Shown: positions 8,137-16,174 of the stretch, piece by piece
How positions within the stretch are numbered: the stretch's first letter is position 1
How the letters are laid out: every line of letters starts with the position of its first letter
DNA from: Olavius algarvensis spirochete endosymbiont
Lineage (GTDB): Bacteria > Spirochaetota > Spirochaetia > DSM-2461
DNA length: 64,000 nucleotides
NCBI GenBank assembly: GCA_900608495.1
Contig: UWYT01000188.1
Coordinates: 1-64,000 of the forward strand
Direction: 5' to 3'
Program-made: the position numbers and the translations under genes
The notes under the pieces: generated by a model
Database searches by the model: none
What the model saw: only the letters and a program-made list of their open reading frames with translations
What the model was told of the DNA's origin: nothing

Positions 8137-9999
8137 TCAGGCCACAATTACAGCGTCAAATTTGCAGACATCATGACAGATTCCGCATTTGATGCATCTA
8201 TTTTGATCGATTACATGCAGCTTCTTGCGTTCACCGGTTATGCATGGCACCGGGCACTGCTTTGCGCAGAGCATACAACCAACACATTTCTCAGCATCAA
8301 TCGTGTAGCTTACCAAGTTCTTACACCTGGCGGCCCTGCACTTACCCTCGTTTATATGTTCCAGATACTCTTTTTCGAAATATCGCAATGTTGACAGAAC
8401 GGGGTTTGCTGATGTCTGACCCAAGCCACAAAGCGATGCCATCTTAGTGGCATGTCCAATATTCTGCAGTTTCTGGACATCGTCTGGAATCCCATTGCCT
8501 TTGGTAATTTGGTCCAGTATTTGATGCATTCGCTTTGTGCCGATACGGCATGGGGAACATTTACCACAGGATTCGTCTACGCAGAATTCCATATAGAATT
8601 TAGTTACATCTACGATGCAATCGCCCTCATCCATAACAATCATTCCACCAGAACCCATCATCGATCCAATGGCTGTCAGTGAATCGAAATCTATGGGAGT
8701 ATCCAGAAAATCTTTGGTTATTACACCCCCGGAAGGGCCCCCGGTTTGGACGGCTTTGAATTCTTTTCCATCACGAATTCCACCGCCTATATCGTAGATT
8801 ATTTCCCTTAGAGTGGTTCCCATCGGCACTTCCACCAGGCCGGAATTCTCAATTCGGCCTGTTAATGCGAAAACCTTTGTGCCCGGGGATTTTTCTGTGC
8901 CTATGGATTTAAACCAGGCACCGCCTTTTTCGATAATGCATGGAATATTTGCCAGGGTTTCGACATTGTTGATAACTGTCGGCTTGTCAAAAAGCCCATG
9001 TGTTGCCGGAAATGGCGGTTTGGGTGTTGGCATGCCCCGATTTCCCTCAGTTGAAGCTAAAAGTGCTGTTTCTTCTCCACAGACAAACGCGCCGGCCCCA
9101 AGTCGAATCTCAATATCGAAATCAAACCCGCTCTCCAAGATATCCTTTCCCAGAAGTCCCATTTCCCGCGCCTGACTCAGTGCAATTCCCAGCCTTTCAA
9201 TGGCAAGCGGGTATTCTGCTCGAACATAAATTACGCCCTGATTCGAAGCGACGGTTTTTGCGGCAATAGCCATTGCCTCGATGATGGAATGAGGATCTCC
9301 CTCCAGAGCAGATCTATCCATATACGCACCCGGATCGCCCTCGTCTCCATTGCAAATAACATATTTTTCATCGCCTTCAGCATCTGCCGATAATTTCCAC
9401 TTCAGCCAAATTGGAAATCCGGCACCTCCTCTGCCTCTTAGGCCGGAAATTTTGAGTTCCTCCAGCACCTCTTCCGGGCGCATTTCAAATAACACCTTTT
9501 TCAAGGCGACATAGCCTTGCCGGGCAATGTATTCCTTGATATCCTCGGGATTGATTACGCCACAGTTACGCAGTACCACGCGAAATTGCTTCAACTTAGC
9601 TTCGTTTAAATAGTCCTCCCCTTCGCAGAGGATGTCCTTGGCGGGATAGTCATATACGTGATTGCCTACCAGTCTGTGCCCAATCAGGTGCTCTTCGACT
9701 ATTTTCTTGGCGATAGGGATATCCACCCTGCCGTAGAGGGTGTTTGGCATATCTTTCATTCGAATCTCGACAGTTGGTTCTGCATAGCAGAGACCCATAC
9801 ATCCAGTCTGTTTAATCGCGACGTTGGGCAACTTCAGCATATGGATTTCATCAAGAAACGTTTTGAGAATTCTTTTTGCGCCTGCAGCAATACCGCAGGT
9901 TCCCATGCTGACAACTACATGTATACCCTTGGATTCGCGGCGTCCTATTGCCTGTTCCGAGCGTAATTTCTGGAATGCGTCCAAGGTTATTTTTGCCAT
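8137..9999 (-). CDS. hydB: NuoF-like hydrogenase subunit, NADH/FMN-binding
   Basis: A 620-residue electron-input subunit of the NADH-linked hydrogenase. In order it has an N-terminal thioredoxin-like [2Fe-2S] domain (Cys35, Cys67, Cys71), an NADH/FMN core with GLRGRGGAGFP near 188-198, and the NuoF iron-sulphur motif ESCGKCSPCR. A C-terminal ferredoxin domain has two [4Fe-4S] motifs (CVGCMLCAKQCPVPC and CIKCGICHDVC). This order matches HydB of Thermotoga-type and HndC of Desulfovibrio-type enzymes. The N-terminal domain shows three rather than four cysteines, which I believe is common in this subgroup. It lies 17 bases upstream of hydA. Confidence 0.93.
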   Translation of the reverse strand: MAKITLDAFQKLRSEQAIGRRESKGIHVVVSMGTCGIAAGAKRILKTFLDEIHMLKLPNVAIKQTGCMGLCYAEPTVEIRMKDMPNTLYGRVDIPIAKKIVEEHLIGHRLVGNHVYDYPAKDILCEGEDYLNEAKLKQFRVVLRNCGVINPEDIKEYIARQGYVALKKVLFEMRPEEVLEELKISGLRGRGGAGFPIWLKWKLSADAEGDEKYVICNGDEGDPGAYMDRSALEGDPHSIIEAMAIAAKTVASNQGVIYVRAEYPLAIERLGIALSQAREMGLLGKDILESGFDFDIEIRLGAGAFVCGEETALLASTEGNRGMPTPKPPFPATHGLFDKPTVINNVETLANIPCIIEKGGAWFKSIGTEKSPGTKVFALTGRIENSGLVEVPMGTTLREIIYDIGGGIRDGKEFKAVQTGGPSGGVITKDFLDTPIDFDSLTAIGSMMGSGGMIVMDEGDCIVDVTKFYMEFCVDESCGKCSPCRIGTKRMHQILDQITKGNGIPDDVQKLQNIGHATKMASLCGLGQTSANPVLSTLRYFEKEYLEHINEGKCRAARCKNLVSYTIDAEKCVGCMLCAKQCPVPCITGERKKLHVIDQNRCIKCGICHDVCKFDAVIVA

Positions 10000-10076
10000 T
10001 TTCTACTCCTCAACAACGCCAATCCAGGCGCGCTTAACTCCAAAGATTGCGTGTATCAGCAATGCAGGCAGCTTAT

Positions 10077-10565
10077 TCATGTGTAGTGAGATATCACTCC
10101 CTGCAGCTTCTCCGTTGTCAGTTTCCCATAAACCTCATCTTCGGCCATGAGCACCGGTGCAAGTCCACAGCAGCCAACACAACGGACGGTTTCAATCGAA
10201 AACTTGCCATCCGCGGTTGTTCCACCGGCACGAACATCCAAAAGGTTTTCCAGCTTACTGATAAGTTCGTTGGCACCTTTCATATAGCAAGCGGTTCCAG
10301 TGCAGACATGGAGATTGATTTCCCCCGGTTTCTCCAGCTTGAAGAAGTGATAAAAGGTTATTATTCCGTAAATTTTTGCAAGTGGAATATCGAGAACTCT
10401 GGCCACTTCAAAGGCAACCTCGCGAGGGACGTACCGATACTCCTGCTGAACCCTGTGAAGAATCATAATCAGATTGCCAGGGCGCTCTTGCCACTTCTCG
10501 ATGAACGCTTTTAGATTGTCACTTAAAGCTACTTTCCTGGTAACTATCCCTTTGCCTGCAACCAT
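10077..10565 (-). CDS. hydC: NuoE-like hydrogenase subunit, [2Fe-2S]
   Basis: A 162-residue thioredoxin-fold protein with the four [2Fe-2S] ligands Cys88, Cys93, Cys129 and Cys133 (CTGTAC and CVGCC motifs), the 24-kDa-type subunit of NADH-linked hydrogenases. ATG at 10565 follows GGGAGG by four bases; an upstream TTG would add five residues. It is the first gene of hydC-hydB-hydA and is divergent from rex, so the intergenic region should carry the control of H2 production by the NADH/NAD ratio. Confidence 0.93.
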   Translation of the reverse strand: MVAGKGIVTRKVALSDNLKAFIEKWQERPGNLIMILHRVQQEYRYVPREVAFEVARVLDIPLAKIYGIITFYHFFKLEKPGEINLHVCTGTACYMKGANELISKLENLLDVRAGGTTADGKFSIETVRCVGCCGLAPVLMAEDEVYGKLTTEKLQGVISHYT

Positions 10566-10594
10566 ACAACCTCCCAGCAATGCGATAAAATTTA

Positions 10595-10623
10595 AGTATG
10601 GAGGCAGTTTGCATATTTATCAA
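10595..10623 (-). promoter_or_regulatory. Likely promoter of hydCBA
   Basis: On the minus strand TTGATA (10618-10623) and CATACT (10595-10600) are 17 bases apart, about 30 bases upstream of the hydC start. The match to consensus is moderate. It lies next to the long inverted repeat at 10638-10671. Confidence 0.5.
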
Positions 10624-10637
10624 CACCTTATCAGTAA

Positions 10638-10671
10638 ATATAGCGGATTTTAAGTAAAAAATCGCCTATAT
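10638..10671. promoter_or_regulatory. Inverted repeat between hydC and rex
   Basis: Fourteen-base arms at 10638-10651 and 10658-10671 (left arm ATATAGCGGATTTT) pair with two mismatches around a six-base spacer. It sits between the divergent hyd and rex promoters, and its right edge touches the TTGACA of the rex promoter. The position suits an operator for Rex, but the sequence is not the usual TTGTTAA-type Rex half-site, so another regulator or a lineage-specific Rex motif is possible. Confidence 0.55.
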
Positions 10672-10699
10672 TGACATTTATTATCCCACTTGGCACAAT
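10671..10699 (+). promoter_or_regulatory. Promoter of rex
   Basis: TTGACA at 10671-10676 is followed after 17 bases by CACAAT at 10694-10699. The rex ATG is only eight bases beyond the -10 box, with no Shine-Dalgarno sequence between, so the transcript would start at or within a base or two of the ATG. Confidence 0.55.
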
Positions 10700-10707
10700 A
10701 AGTTGCT

Positions 10708-11382
10708 ATGAATAAGAATTTCATCTTCCGGCTTATAAAATACAAGAGAGTTCTCAGCCAGCTTCGGACACTTGGACTCGAAAGGGTTTTCTCCAACAAT
10801 CTTGGTGATGCAACAGGAGTCGCTGCAACGCTGGTCAGGAAGGACTTGGCCCGCATTGGAATGCATGGCAACCGGCGTGGGGGTTACAACATCGTGGTAA
10901 TGCTGGAACTTGTAAATGCGAACTTAGGCGGAACAGAATCCCGGGAGGCAATAGTTGTTGGCTGTGGCAATCTGGGCCGCGCTTTGTTGAATAACGAATC
11001 ATTTCACAGAGACGGGATTGAGCTTATTTCGGGATTTGATATAAATCCGCCCGCTGCCCATATCGGAGGCATTCCAGTTTATTCCATGGAAAAGCTTCAT
11101 GAGATAATCCAAACTAAGCATGTCAAGATTGCGCTTCTAACTGTGCCCTCCAGCGCTGCTGCGGAAGTGCGTGACAGACTGCTGGCAAATGGCATTCGTG
11201 GGATATTGAACTTCACTTCCACGGAACTCTCCAGCACAGACAACTGCATAATCAAGAATGTGAATATCAGTTTGGAGCTGGAAAGTTTATTCTTCTCAGT
11301 TCATGTCCAGGCAGTGCAACATGGAATGGAATCGTCCCAGAAGCCAGATACGAGGATTCTACGTGAAGAGCCAAATCCCTAA
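10708..11382 (+). CDS. rex: Redox-sensing transcriptional repressor Rex
   Basis: A cytoplasmic repressor that senses the NADH/NAD ratio and represses fermentation and hydrogen genes when NADH is low. The N-terminal winged helix covers about residues 1-70 (conserved TLVRKDLARIG and RGGYN). The NAD-binding Rossmann domain starts with VVGCGNLGRAL at 83-93, with the acidic FDINP strand near 113. Length (224 residues) is usual. It is divergent from hydCBA and probably controls that operon and itself. No Shine-Dalgarno is visible at the start. Confidence 0.95.
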   Translation: MNKNFIFRLIKYKRVLSQLRTLGLERVFSNNLGDATGVAATLVRKDLARIGMHGNRRGGYNIVVMLELVNANLGGTESREAIVVGCGNLGRALLNNESFHRDGIELISGFDINPPAAHIGGIPVYSMEKLHEIIQTKHVKIALLTVPSSAAAEVRDRLLANGIRGILNFTSTELSSTDNCIIKNVNISLELESLFFSVHVQAVQHGMESSQKPDTRILREEPNP

Positions 11383-11713
11383 CCGGGCGGTCATCTATGC
11401 GTTCAGTCTCAGCACCGTTTACTGCTCTACTTCACCATCTGAACTACCAGATTATGCAAATTCCGGAAGAGCACAACGAAGACAAAGCACCTTGCTCGAA
11501 TTATTTACCTGATAGTCCCTGCCCTATTTAGGATTCGACATCTCCTCAAATAGGTTAAGCTGGCGTATGAATCGGATGAGTCTCTGTGAGGATATGCAAC
11601 TCAAATTGATAGACAATGCAGGAAAGAAATTGGATAATTGTATTTACTTCTGGTGTAGATGCTATACTGATGTTTGAAAATCGGCGCCTGAATGCGTCTT
11701 TTTAGGAGTGTAT
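11383..11713. other. Intergenic region after rex
   Basis: About 330 bases with no convincing gene. A short hairpin (CCTATTT pairing with AAATAGG around position 11525-11555) has a long loop and no T tract. A possible -10 TATACT lies at 11663-11668, upstream of the lipoprotein gene at 11714, but no good -35 is correctly spaced. Confidence 0.5.
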
Positions 11714-12313
11714 ATGAAAGTTTTGATTCGATTCGGATTGCTGATGGCTATGATGGCTATGATGTCGTTGGGTTTCTCAAGTTGTGCATCCAAAGTGGAC
11801 AAAACGTCCGAAGGTCCGGTTAAGAGCACCGATTATCCTGATTTCTTCTTGAATCCACCCACTCTGGAGGATCAGTTCGTAGGACTTGGCATGGCAAAGC
11901 TGGAGGACGAAAATTTATCTCGAACCACGGCGCTTGCTAGAGCGAGAGCGGATATTGCGACTCAGATTTCGGTTAGTGTCGAGACGATGCTCACGGATTA
12001 TGCACAAGAAGCTGGCTCGGATGGCAACGTGCAAACCCTTTCGTTTGTTGAACGAGTATCAAAGGAAGTTGCCAGTATTGAGCTCAAAGAGTCAGTTACC
12101 AAGAGTAACTATCCTGCGAAGGATGGCACTTGGTTCGTGATGGTATACTATCCCAAGGCCGCGCTGTTGGAAACCGTTGGGGATATATTCGCTAGAAACG
12201 AGGATGCTGCCTTCGCTGAGTTTAAGGCGCAGCAGGCGCTTGATCGCCTAAATGCCGAGGTTGAGAATAACCCACCGGTATCGGCTGGCGCCAACTCACC
12301 TGTAAATCAATAA
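11714..12313 (+). CDS. LPP20-family lipoprotein
   Basis: A 199-residue lipoprotein. ATG at 11714 follows AGGAG by five bases; a GTG six bases upstream is less likely. The signal peptide ends in LGFSSC with Cys24 as the lipidated residue. The body (about 40-165) matches the LPP20 fold: FVGLGMAK at the start, an ALARARADIATQI helix, and WFVMVYYPKA near the end. Family members are surface or periplasmic lipoproteins of unknown mechanism. The C-terminal tail is Pro/Asn-rich and probably disordered. A second LPP20-like lipoprotein lies at 18909-19955. Confidence 0.82.
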   Translation: MKVLIRFGLLMAMMAMMSLGFSSCASKVDKTSEGPVKSTDYPDFFLNPPTLEDQFVGLGMAKLEDENLSRTTALARARADIATQISVSVETMLTDYAQEAGSDGNVQTLSFVERVSKEVASIELKESVTKSNYPAKDGTWFVMVYYPKAALLETVGDIFARNEDAAFAEFKAQQALDRLNAEVENNPPVSAGANSPVNQ

Positions 12314-12498
12314 CCCTCCATCCGGGTGACCGGGCAACGGTTTCCCGGAACTACAGCTACCCGGGTTCTGTTCGATAAGTAGCTTAGCTTCAGGTATCAG
12401 GCCGAAGATTTAGACTCCGATTGGCTAAGGAAAGTATGCTTGCCGGGTGTCCATGCTTTGGGAATACAGAATGTTAGACTGAAGGAACGTTTAACCCT

Positions 12499-13605
12499 AT
12501 GAAATATCGAATAATGCTCTTGGTGTTGGTACTCGTAATTTCGCGTCTGTATGCTCAATCGGCAACGGGAACAATTAGCTATCTTGAGGGCGAAGTGGCA
12601 ATTGCGCAAAATGGCACGTATTTAAGTCCTGAGGATGTGACTATCGGTTTGAAAGTGGGCGCCTTTGACACTGTTGAAACTGGTGCAGATGGGTATGTCG
12701 AACTTCAAATGAACACACCGGCTTCCGGTTCCCGAGTGAGAGTGAGACCATCCTCAACATTCTATTTCGAGAATACCCCAATAACACCCAGGGCCTCAAA
12801 TATGATACTTCAACTACTGCGGGGTTCGTTAGTCCTAAAGGTAGGGAAGCTTTTAAGATTGGATTCCTACACCGTCCAAACCGACTATGCGGGCATGACG
12901 GTGAGGGGAACCGATTTCAGCGTGGATATATCGCAAGATAGATCGATACTCGTTTCGGTTTCAGAGGGTTCCATTAGGAGTGAGGTGTTCGGTAGATCCG
13001 TACTTGTTGAACCTGGTTTCGTCGCGCTTGTGGATCAGAACGCCAGGTTGTCCATTAAGGCCGTGGATAGCGACGATTTGGCATTGTATCGTCAATTCTG
13101 GTACAGAGAGAGATTGGAAGCTCTGAAAATTAATGCAAGTTTATCCATTCAGCACTATTCGAGTTTATGGGATCGGCAATTGCCTCGTTTGCGACGTGCA
13201 ATGACAAGCCTTGAATCCAATATCGAAGTATTCCAACGCTGGGCGGATTTAGCCGATTCGCCGGAGGCGGTCCTGCCGCCTACATCCGAAATCATAAGGG
13301 ATAAAATAGCCCTAAGTAAGGCAATGCTGGCCCTTGGAACCGTACTGCCAGTTGCCGAACGCGCCTACTATACTCTGTTGGGTCTCGAGGATATCTATGA
13401 ACAGGGTTACGCACAGGGACAATTCAGTGCAGGACAATACCGTAACGCGGCGGATTTCTACGATTCTTTTCAGGAATATGAAGTGGAGATGCGAAGTATT
13501 CTAACTAGGGCTAGATGGATGAGAGAGATTTACGAAGTATTAAGCTCCGCAGAAACCGTTTTTTCAAATTCAAGTATACCCGGTGCCCACCCAACTCTCC
13601 AATGA
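12499..13605 (+). CDS. Secreted FecR-domain protein
   Basis: A 368-residue exported protein. It begins with a type I signal peptide (MKYRIMLLVLVLVISRLYAQ). Residues 25-175 resemble the FecR domain: an initial GTISYLEGEVAIA strand, LKVGAFDTVETGADGYVELQ, and the core TDYAGMTVRGTDFSVDI. In sigma-regulating FecR proteins this domain is periplasmic; here there is no membrane anchor and no sigma factor beside it, so a structural or surface role is as likely. The C-terminal half is helical and of unknown function. It probably shares the LPP20 gene's neighbourhood rather than its operon, as 185 bases separate them. Confidence 0.8.
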   Translation: MKYRIMLLVLVLVISRLYAQSATGTISYLEGEVAIAQNGTYLSPEDVTIGLKVGAFDTVETGADGYVELQMNTPASGSRVRVRPSSTFYFENTPITPRASNMILQLLRGSLVLKVGKLLRLDSYTVQTDYAGMTVRGTDFSVDISQDRSILVSVSEGSIRSEVFGRSVLVEPGFVALVDQNARLSIKAVDSDDLALYRQFWYRERLEALKINASLSIQHYSSLWDRQLPRLRRAMTSLESNIEVFQRWADLADSPEAVLPPTSEIIRDKIALSKAMLALGTVLPVAERAYYTLLGLEDIYEQGYAQGQFSAGQYRNAADFYDSFQEYEVEMRSILTRARWMREIYEVLSSAETVFSNSSIPGAHPTLQ

Positions 13606-13685
13606 ATACTTTGGCCCAAGCGCCGCTTCCCAGCATATCAGCTGTAATTCCAGTTCGACCCGCTCCCTATTCGTCTCGTTCGCAA

Positions 13686-14840
13686 CTAGGTGGTTCTTGA
13701 GTTTCCAATCCGATTCGAACCCCCCGAAACATTGAATCTAAAACGAATTATATCACCGTCTCGAACAGTATATTTCCTACCCTCCGTCCTAATACGACCG
13801 GCTGATTTCAAAGCTGCCTCGTTTCCGAAGTCAAACAGATCATCACAGTGGTACACGTTCGCCTTAATAAAACCTCTTTCAAAATCGCTGTGAACAAGTC
13901 CGGCGCACTGGAGAGCGGTTGCACCCCTTGGGAAAGTCCAAGCTCTGTTTTCTTTCCTGCTCAAGGTAAAAAAAGTGCAAAGATCGAGCGTCAGATATGC
14001 ACTGCGTATTAACTGCGACAATCCGGATTCACTAAGGCCCAATTCGGATATGAATGCACTGCGCTCTTTGGCATTTTTCAAAGCGGCAATCTCGGATTCC
14101 AATTTGCCGCATAGGATAACAACTTCGGAACCTTCGGATTCAGCTATGGCACAAACCGGGTAAACCCAATCTGTTTTTCCCTCAACATCGTTCTCACCCA
14201 CGTTACATATATAAATCTGCTTCTTCGCGGTGATCAAAAAAAGATCCTTGAGACGCACGATATCATCGGCATCAAGTTTCATCGATCGAACAGACTTCCC
14301 ATCACCCAGGCGAAGAGCAATTTTTTTTAATAAATTTTGCATCGCGATCGCTTCGTCACGTACTCTGATGTTCATCGTTTTAACCAGGCGCGCATTTTTC
14401 TCCAGGCGTTTCTCAACACTTTGCAAATCCGCCAGGGCAAGTTCAGTGTTGATGGTTTCAATGTCCGATTTCGGATCGACTCCACCGGAAACATGCACCA
14501 CATTGTCGTCTTTGAAGCAACGAACTACATGAGCAATTATTCCCACGTTGCGGATATATGACAGAAACTGATTTCCCAGGCCCTCACCTTTAGAGGCTCC
14601 CCTGACAAGCCCCGCAATATCCACAAATTCAGTAAATGCCGGAACCATCCTGTCAGCGGCAACAATCTGGTGAATCCTATCGAGCCTGATATCTGGCACC
14701 TGCACCATTCCCACATTCGGATTGATGGTGCAGAAAGGATAGTTGGTAGTTTCCGCGGGAACAGCCGTGAGAGCCGAGAAAATAGTTGATTTTCCCACAT
14801 TGGGCAATCCGACAATTCCGCAATTCACGAACGGTATCAT
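13686..14840 (-). CDS. ychF: Redox-regulated ATPase YchF (OLA1 type)
   Basis: A 384-residue P-loop ATPase of the Obg-like family that binds ribosomes and is linked to oxidative-stress responses. The motifs are GLPNVGKS (residues 11-18), DIAGLVRGASKGEGLGN, and NVGE in place of the GTPase NKxD, which explains the preference for ATP. The C-terminal TGS domain ends with RFRFNVSGG. ATG at 14840 gives the canonical N-terminus MIPFVNCGIVG; the open frame extends 69 codons upstream but that part overlaps the divergent lipoprotein gene. No Shine-Dalgarno is obvious. Confidence 0.95.
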   Translation of the reverse strand: MIPFVNCGIVGLPNVGKSTIFSALTAVPAETTNYPFCTINPNVGMVQVPDIRLDRIHQIVAADRMVPAFTEFVDIAGLVRGASKGEGLGNQFLSYIRNVGIIAHVVRCFKDDNVVHVSGGVDPKSDIETINTELALADLQSVEKRLEKNARLVKTMNIRVRDEAIAMQNLLKKIALRLGDGKSVRSMKLDADDIVRLKDLFLITAKKQIYICNVGENDVEGKTDWVYPVCAIAESEGSEVVILCGKLESEIAALKNAKERSAFISELGLSESGLSQLIRSAYLTLDLCTFFTLSRKENRAWTFPRGATALQCAGLVHSDFERGFIKANVYHCDDLFDFGNEAALKSAGRIRTEGRKYTVRDGDIIRFRFNVSGGSNRIGNSRTT

Positions 14841-14854
14841 AACAATCTGATGGG

Positions 14855-14883
14855 TTGACGCCAAGCTACTACCCTCATACAGT
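14855..14883 (+). promoter_or_regulatory. Promoter giving a leaderless transcript
   Basis: TTGACG (14855-14860), a 17-base spacer and TACAGT (14878-14883) end six bases before the ATG at 14890. Transcription would start at or next to the A of the ATG, which agrees with the absence of a Shine-Dalgarno sequence. Confidence 0.6.
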
Positions 14884-14889
14884 TGCTCA

Positions 14890-16098
14890 ATGTCCAGCCT
14901 TATCCAAACCATATCCGCGTTGTCAATCGCCATCCTGATTTTGAATCTTGGCTGTTGCAGACATCTGGACATGAAGCTCCTAACCGACCGCAAGGAACTG
15001 GCATTAGCCGTCGAAGCATATGATTTCGAAAACGATAGGGTTAGCATAACCCTGAGTTACACCGAAAACATAAGCGCCGAGAAAATCCAGTTTGAAAAAC
15101 CCGATGTGGTTATCGGCAAAAATCTATCGTCGATGGATATTGTGAACCTTCTGCGTCGAATGAAAAATGCCTATCCGGTGTACGAAACTTTGCGAGGCCC
15201 CAGAGATAAAAAGGACAGAGAATACTTCATTCCCTTATCCTTTGAGCTCCCCTTAATCATGGGGAAGGTGGAGGCAATGTCAAAACTGCCCGATCCGGTT
15301 TTCGTCAAGGCCGATGAATTACGTGAAGCATCCCGAACCTTCTCCGTATTGAACCAAGATGGCCGACTTGTCCGTTTAGCGTTTTCGCCAAGCTGGAACC
15401 GGGATTTTTACCTGGATATTCTGGCGACAAAAAATTCCGAACCTTTCTCGGTCGACATGGAAAGCATAGACGAGGAATCAATGAACCAAACCATCACAGA
15501 TATTCGCGATTGGATAATCGAAGAAATCGGGGGCATTGAATCCAACATGCAATTCAGCCAAAGATATCGCTATATCCCCGATGAGATTTTGATACTTAAT
15601 GAACGCATACTATTTGCCCGCACAGATTTTGGATATTGGAATTCGTTGCCTGATGTAGTTACCCGGCAATTGGATGTTCGCTATTTTGGAGGCCCGCGAT
15701 TGATACCGATAACATCCGTGGTACGAGCCGGTATTCCCAAACGGGCGAAGCTGGTAAAGGCCGCGGAGGATTTTATAGATTGGTTAATGCTTCCAGATAC
15801 TCAGTCCAAGCTCATAAAGGATTGGGAAAATGCCGGCATCACAGTTTTTGGCTTCCTCGGCGGTCTTTCTTCCCTTCAAGAAGTTAATCAAACAGTTATA
15901 ACTCAACATTTCCCACGCATAAAAACTCCTGAAAGCCGGTTTCTCCAAGCCCCTCAATACCTGCCGATAAGGTGGACCGGAATCCGCAGCTTGATTATTC
16001 CCTGGTTTGAAACAGCCATAGCGTCTCATCAAACTAATCATTCTTTCTTCGAGGTTTACCAGAAGTGGGAGTTATCATCATTTTCCGAATCTGAATGA
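14890..16098 (+). CDS. Solute-binding-protein-like lipoprotein
   Basis: A 402-residue lipoprotein with signal peptide ending NLGC and Cys22 as the lipid site. Overall it resembles sugar ABC binding proteins: an early segment KPDVVIGKNLSS, and a late segment PITSVVRAGIPKRAKLVKAA followed by FIDWLMLPDTQSKL, the pattern in which such proteins describe a removable end-of-chain helix. Similarity is weak, so the ligand is unknown. It lies directly upstream of the ABC ATPase at 16175 but no permeases are beside it. It is divergent from ychF and probably translated from a leaderless mRNA. Confidence 0.6.
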   Translation: MSSLIQTISALSIAILILNLGCCRHLDMKLLTDRKELALAVEAYDFENDRVSITLSYTENISAEKIQFEKPDVVIGKNLSSMDIVNLLRRMKNAYPVYETLRGPRDKKDREYFIPLSFELPLIMGKVEAMSKLPDPVFVKADELREASRTFSVLNQDGRLVRLAFSPSWNRDFYLDILATKNSEPFSVDMESIDEESMNQTITDIRDWIIEEIGGIESNMQFSQRYRYIPDEILILNERILFARTDFGYWNSLPDVVTRQLDVRYFGGPRLIPITSVVRAGIPKRAKLVKAAEDFIDWLMLPDTQSKLIKDWENAGITVFGFLGGLSSLQEVNQTVITQHFPRIKTPESRFLQAPQYLPIRWTGIRSLIIPWFETAIASHQTNHSFFEVYQKWELSSFSESE

Positions 16099-16105
16099 TA
16101 TATGT

Positions 16106-16134
16106 TTGACAAGATGTAACATGTAAGCTATGCT
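16106..16134 (+). promoter_or_regulatory. Promoter of the ABC ATPase gene
   Basis: TTGACA (16106-16111), 17 bases, TATGCT (16129-16134): a near-consensus promoter about 40 bases upstream of the GTG start at 16175. The ATPase therefore has its own promoter, separate from the lipoprotein gene before it. Confidence 0.75.
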
Positions 16135-16174
16135 ATTATGTGTTATCAGGAACCGTGTCGAGGAGGTGGGCAAA

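Noticed and set aside
8813-9175. 120-codon plus-strand frame opposite hydB
   Set aside because: Shadow frame in a gene with intact NADH/FMN and cluster motifs.
12314-12498. Hairpin CCGGG...CCCGG as a terminator after the LPP20-like gene
   Set aside because: The stem is only five bases with a long loop and no T tract.
14841-15047. N-terminal extension of YchF by 69 residues
   Set aside because: The canonical N-terminus begins at 14840, and the extension overlaps the divergent lipoprotein gene.
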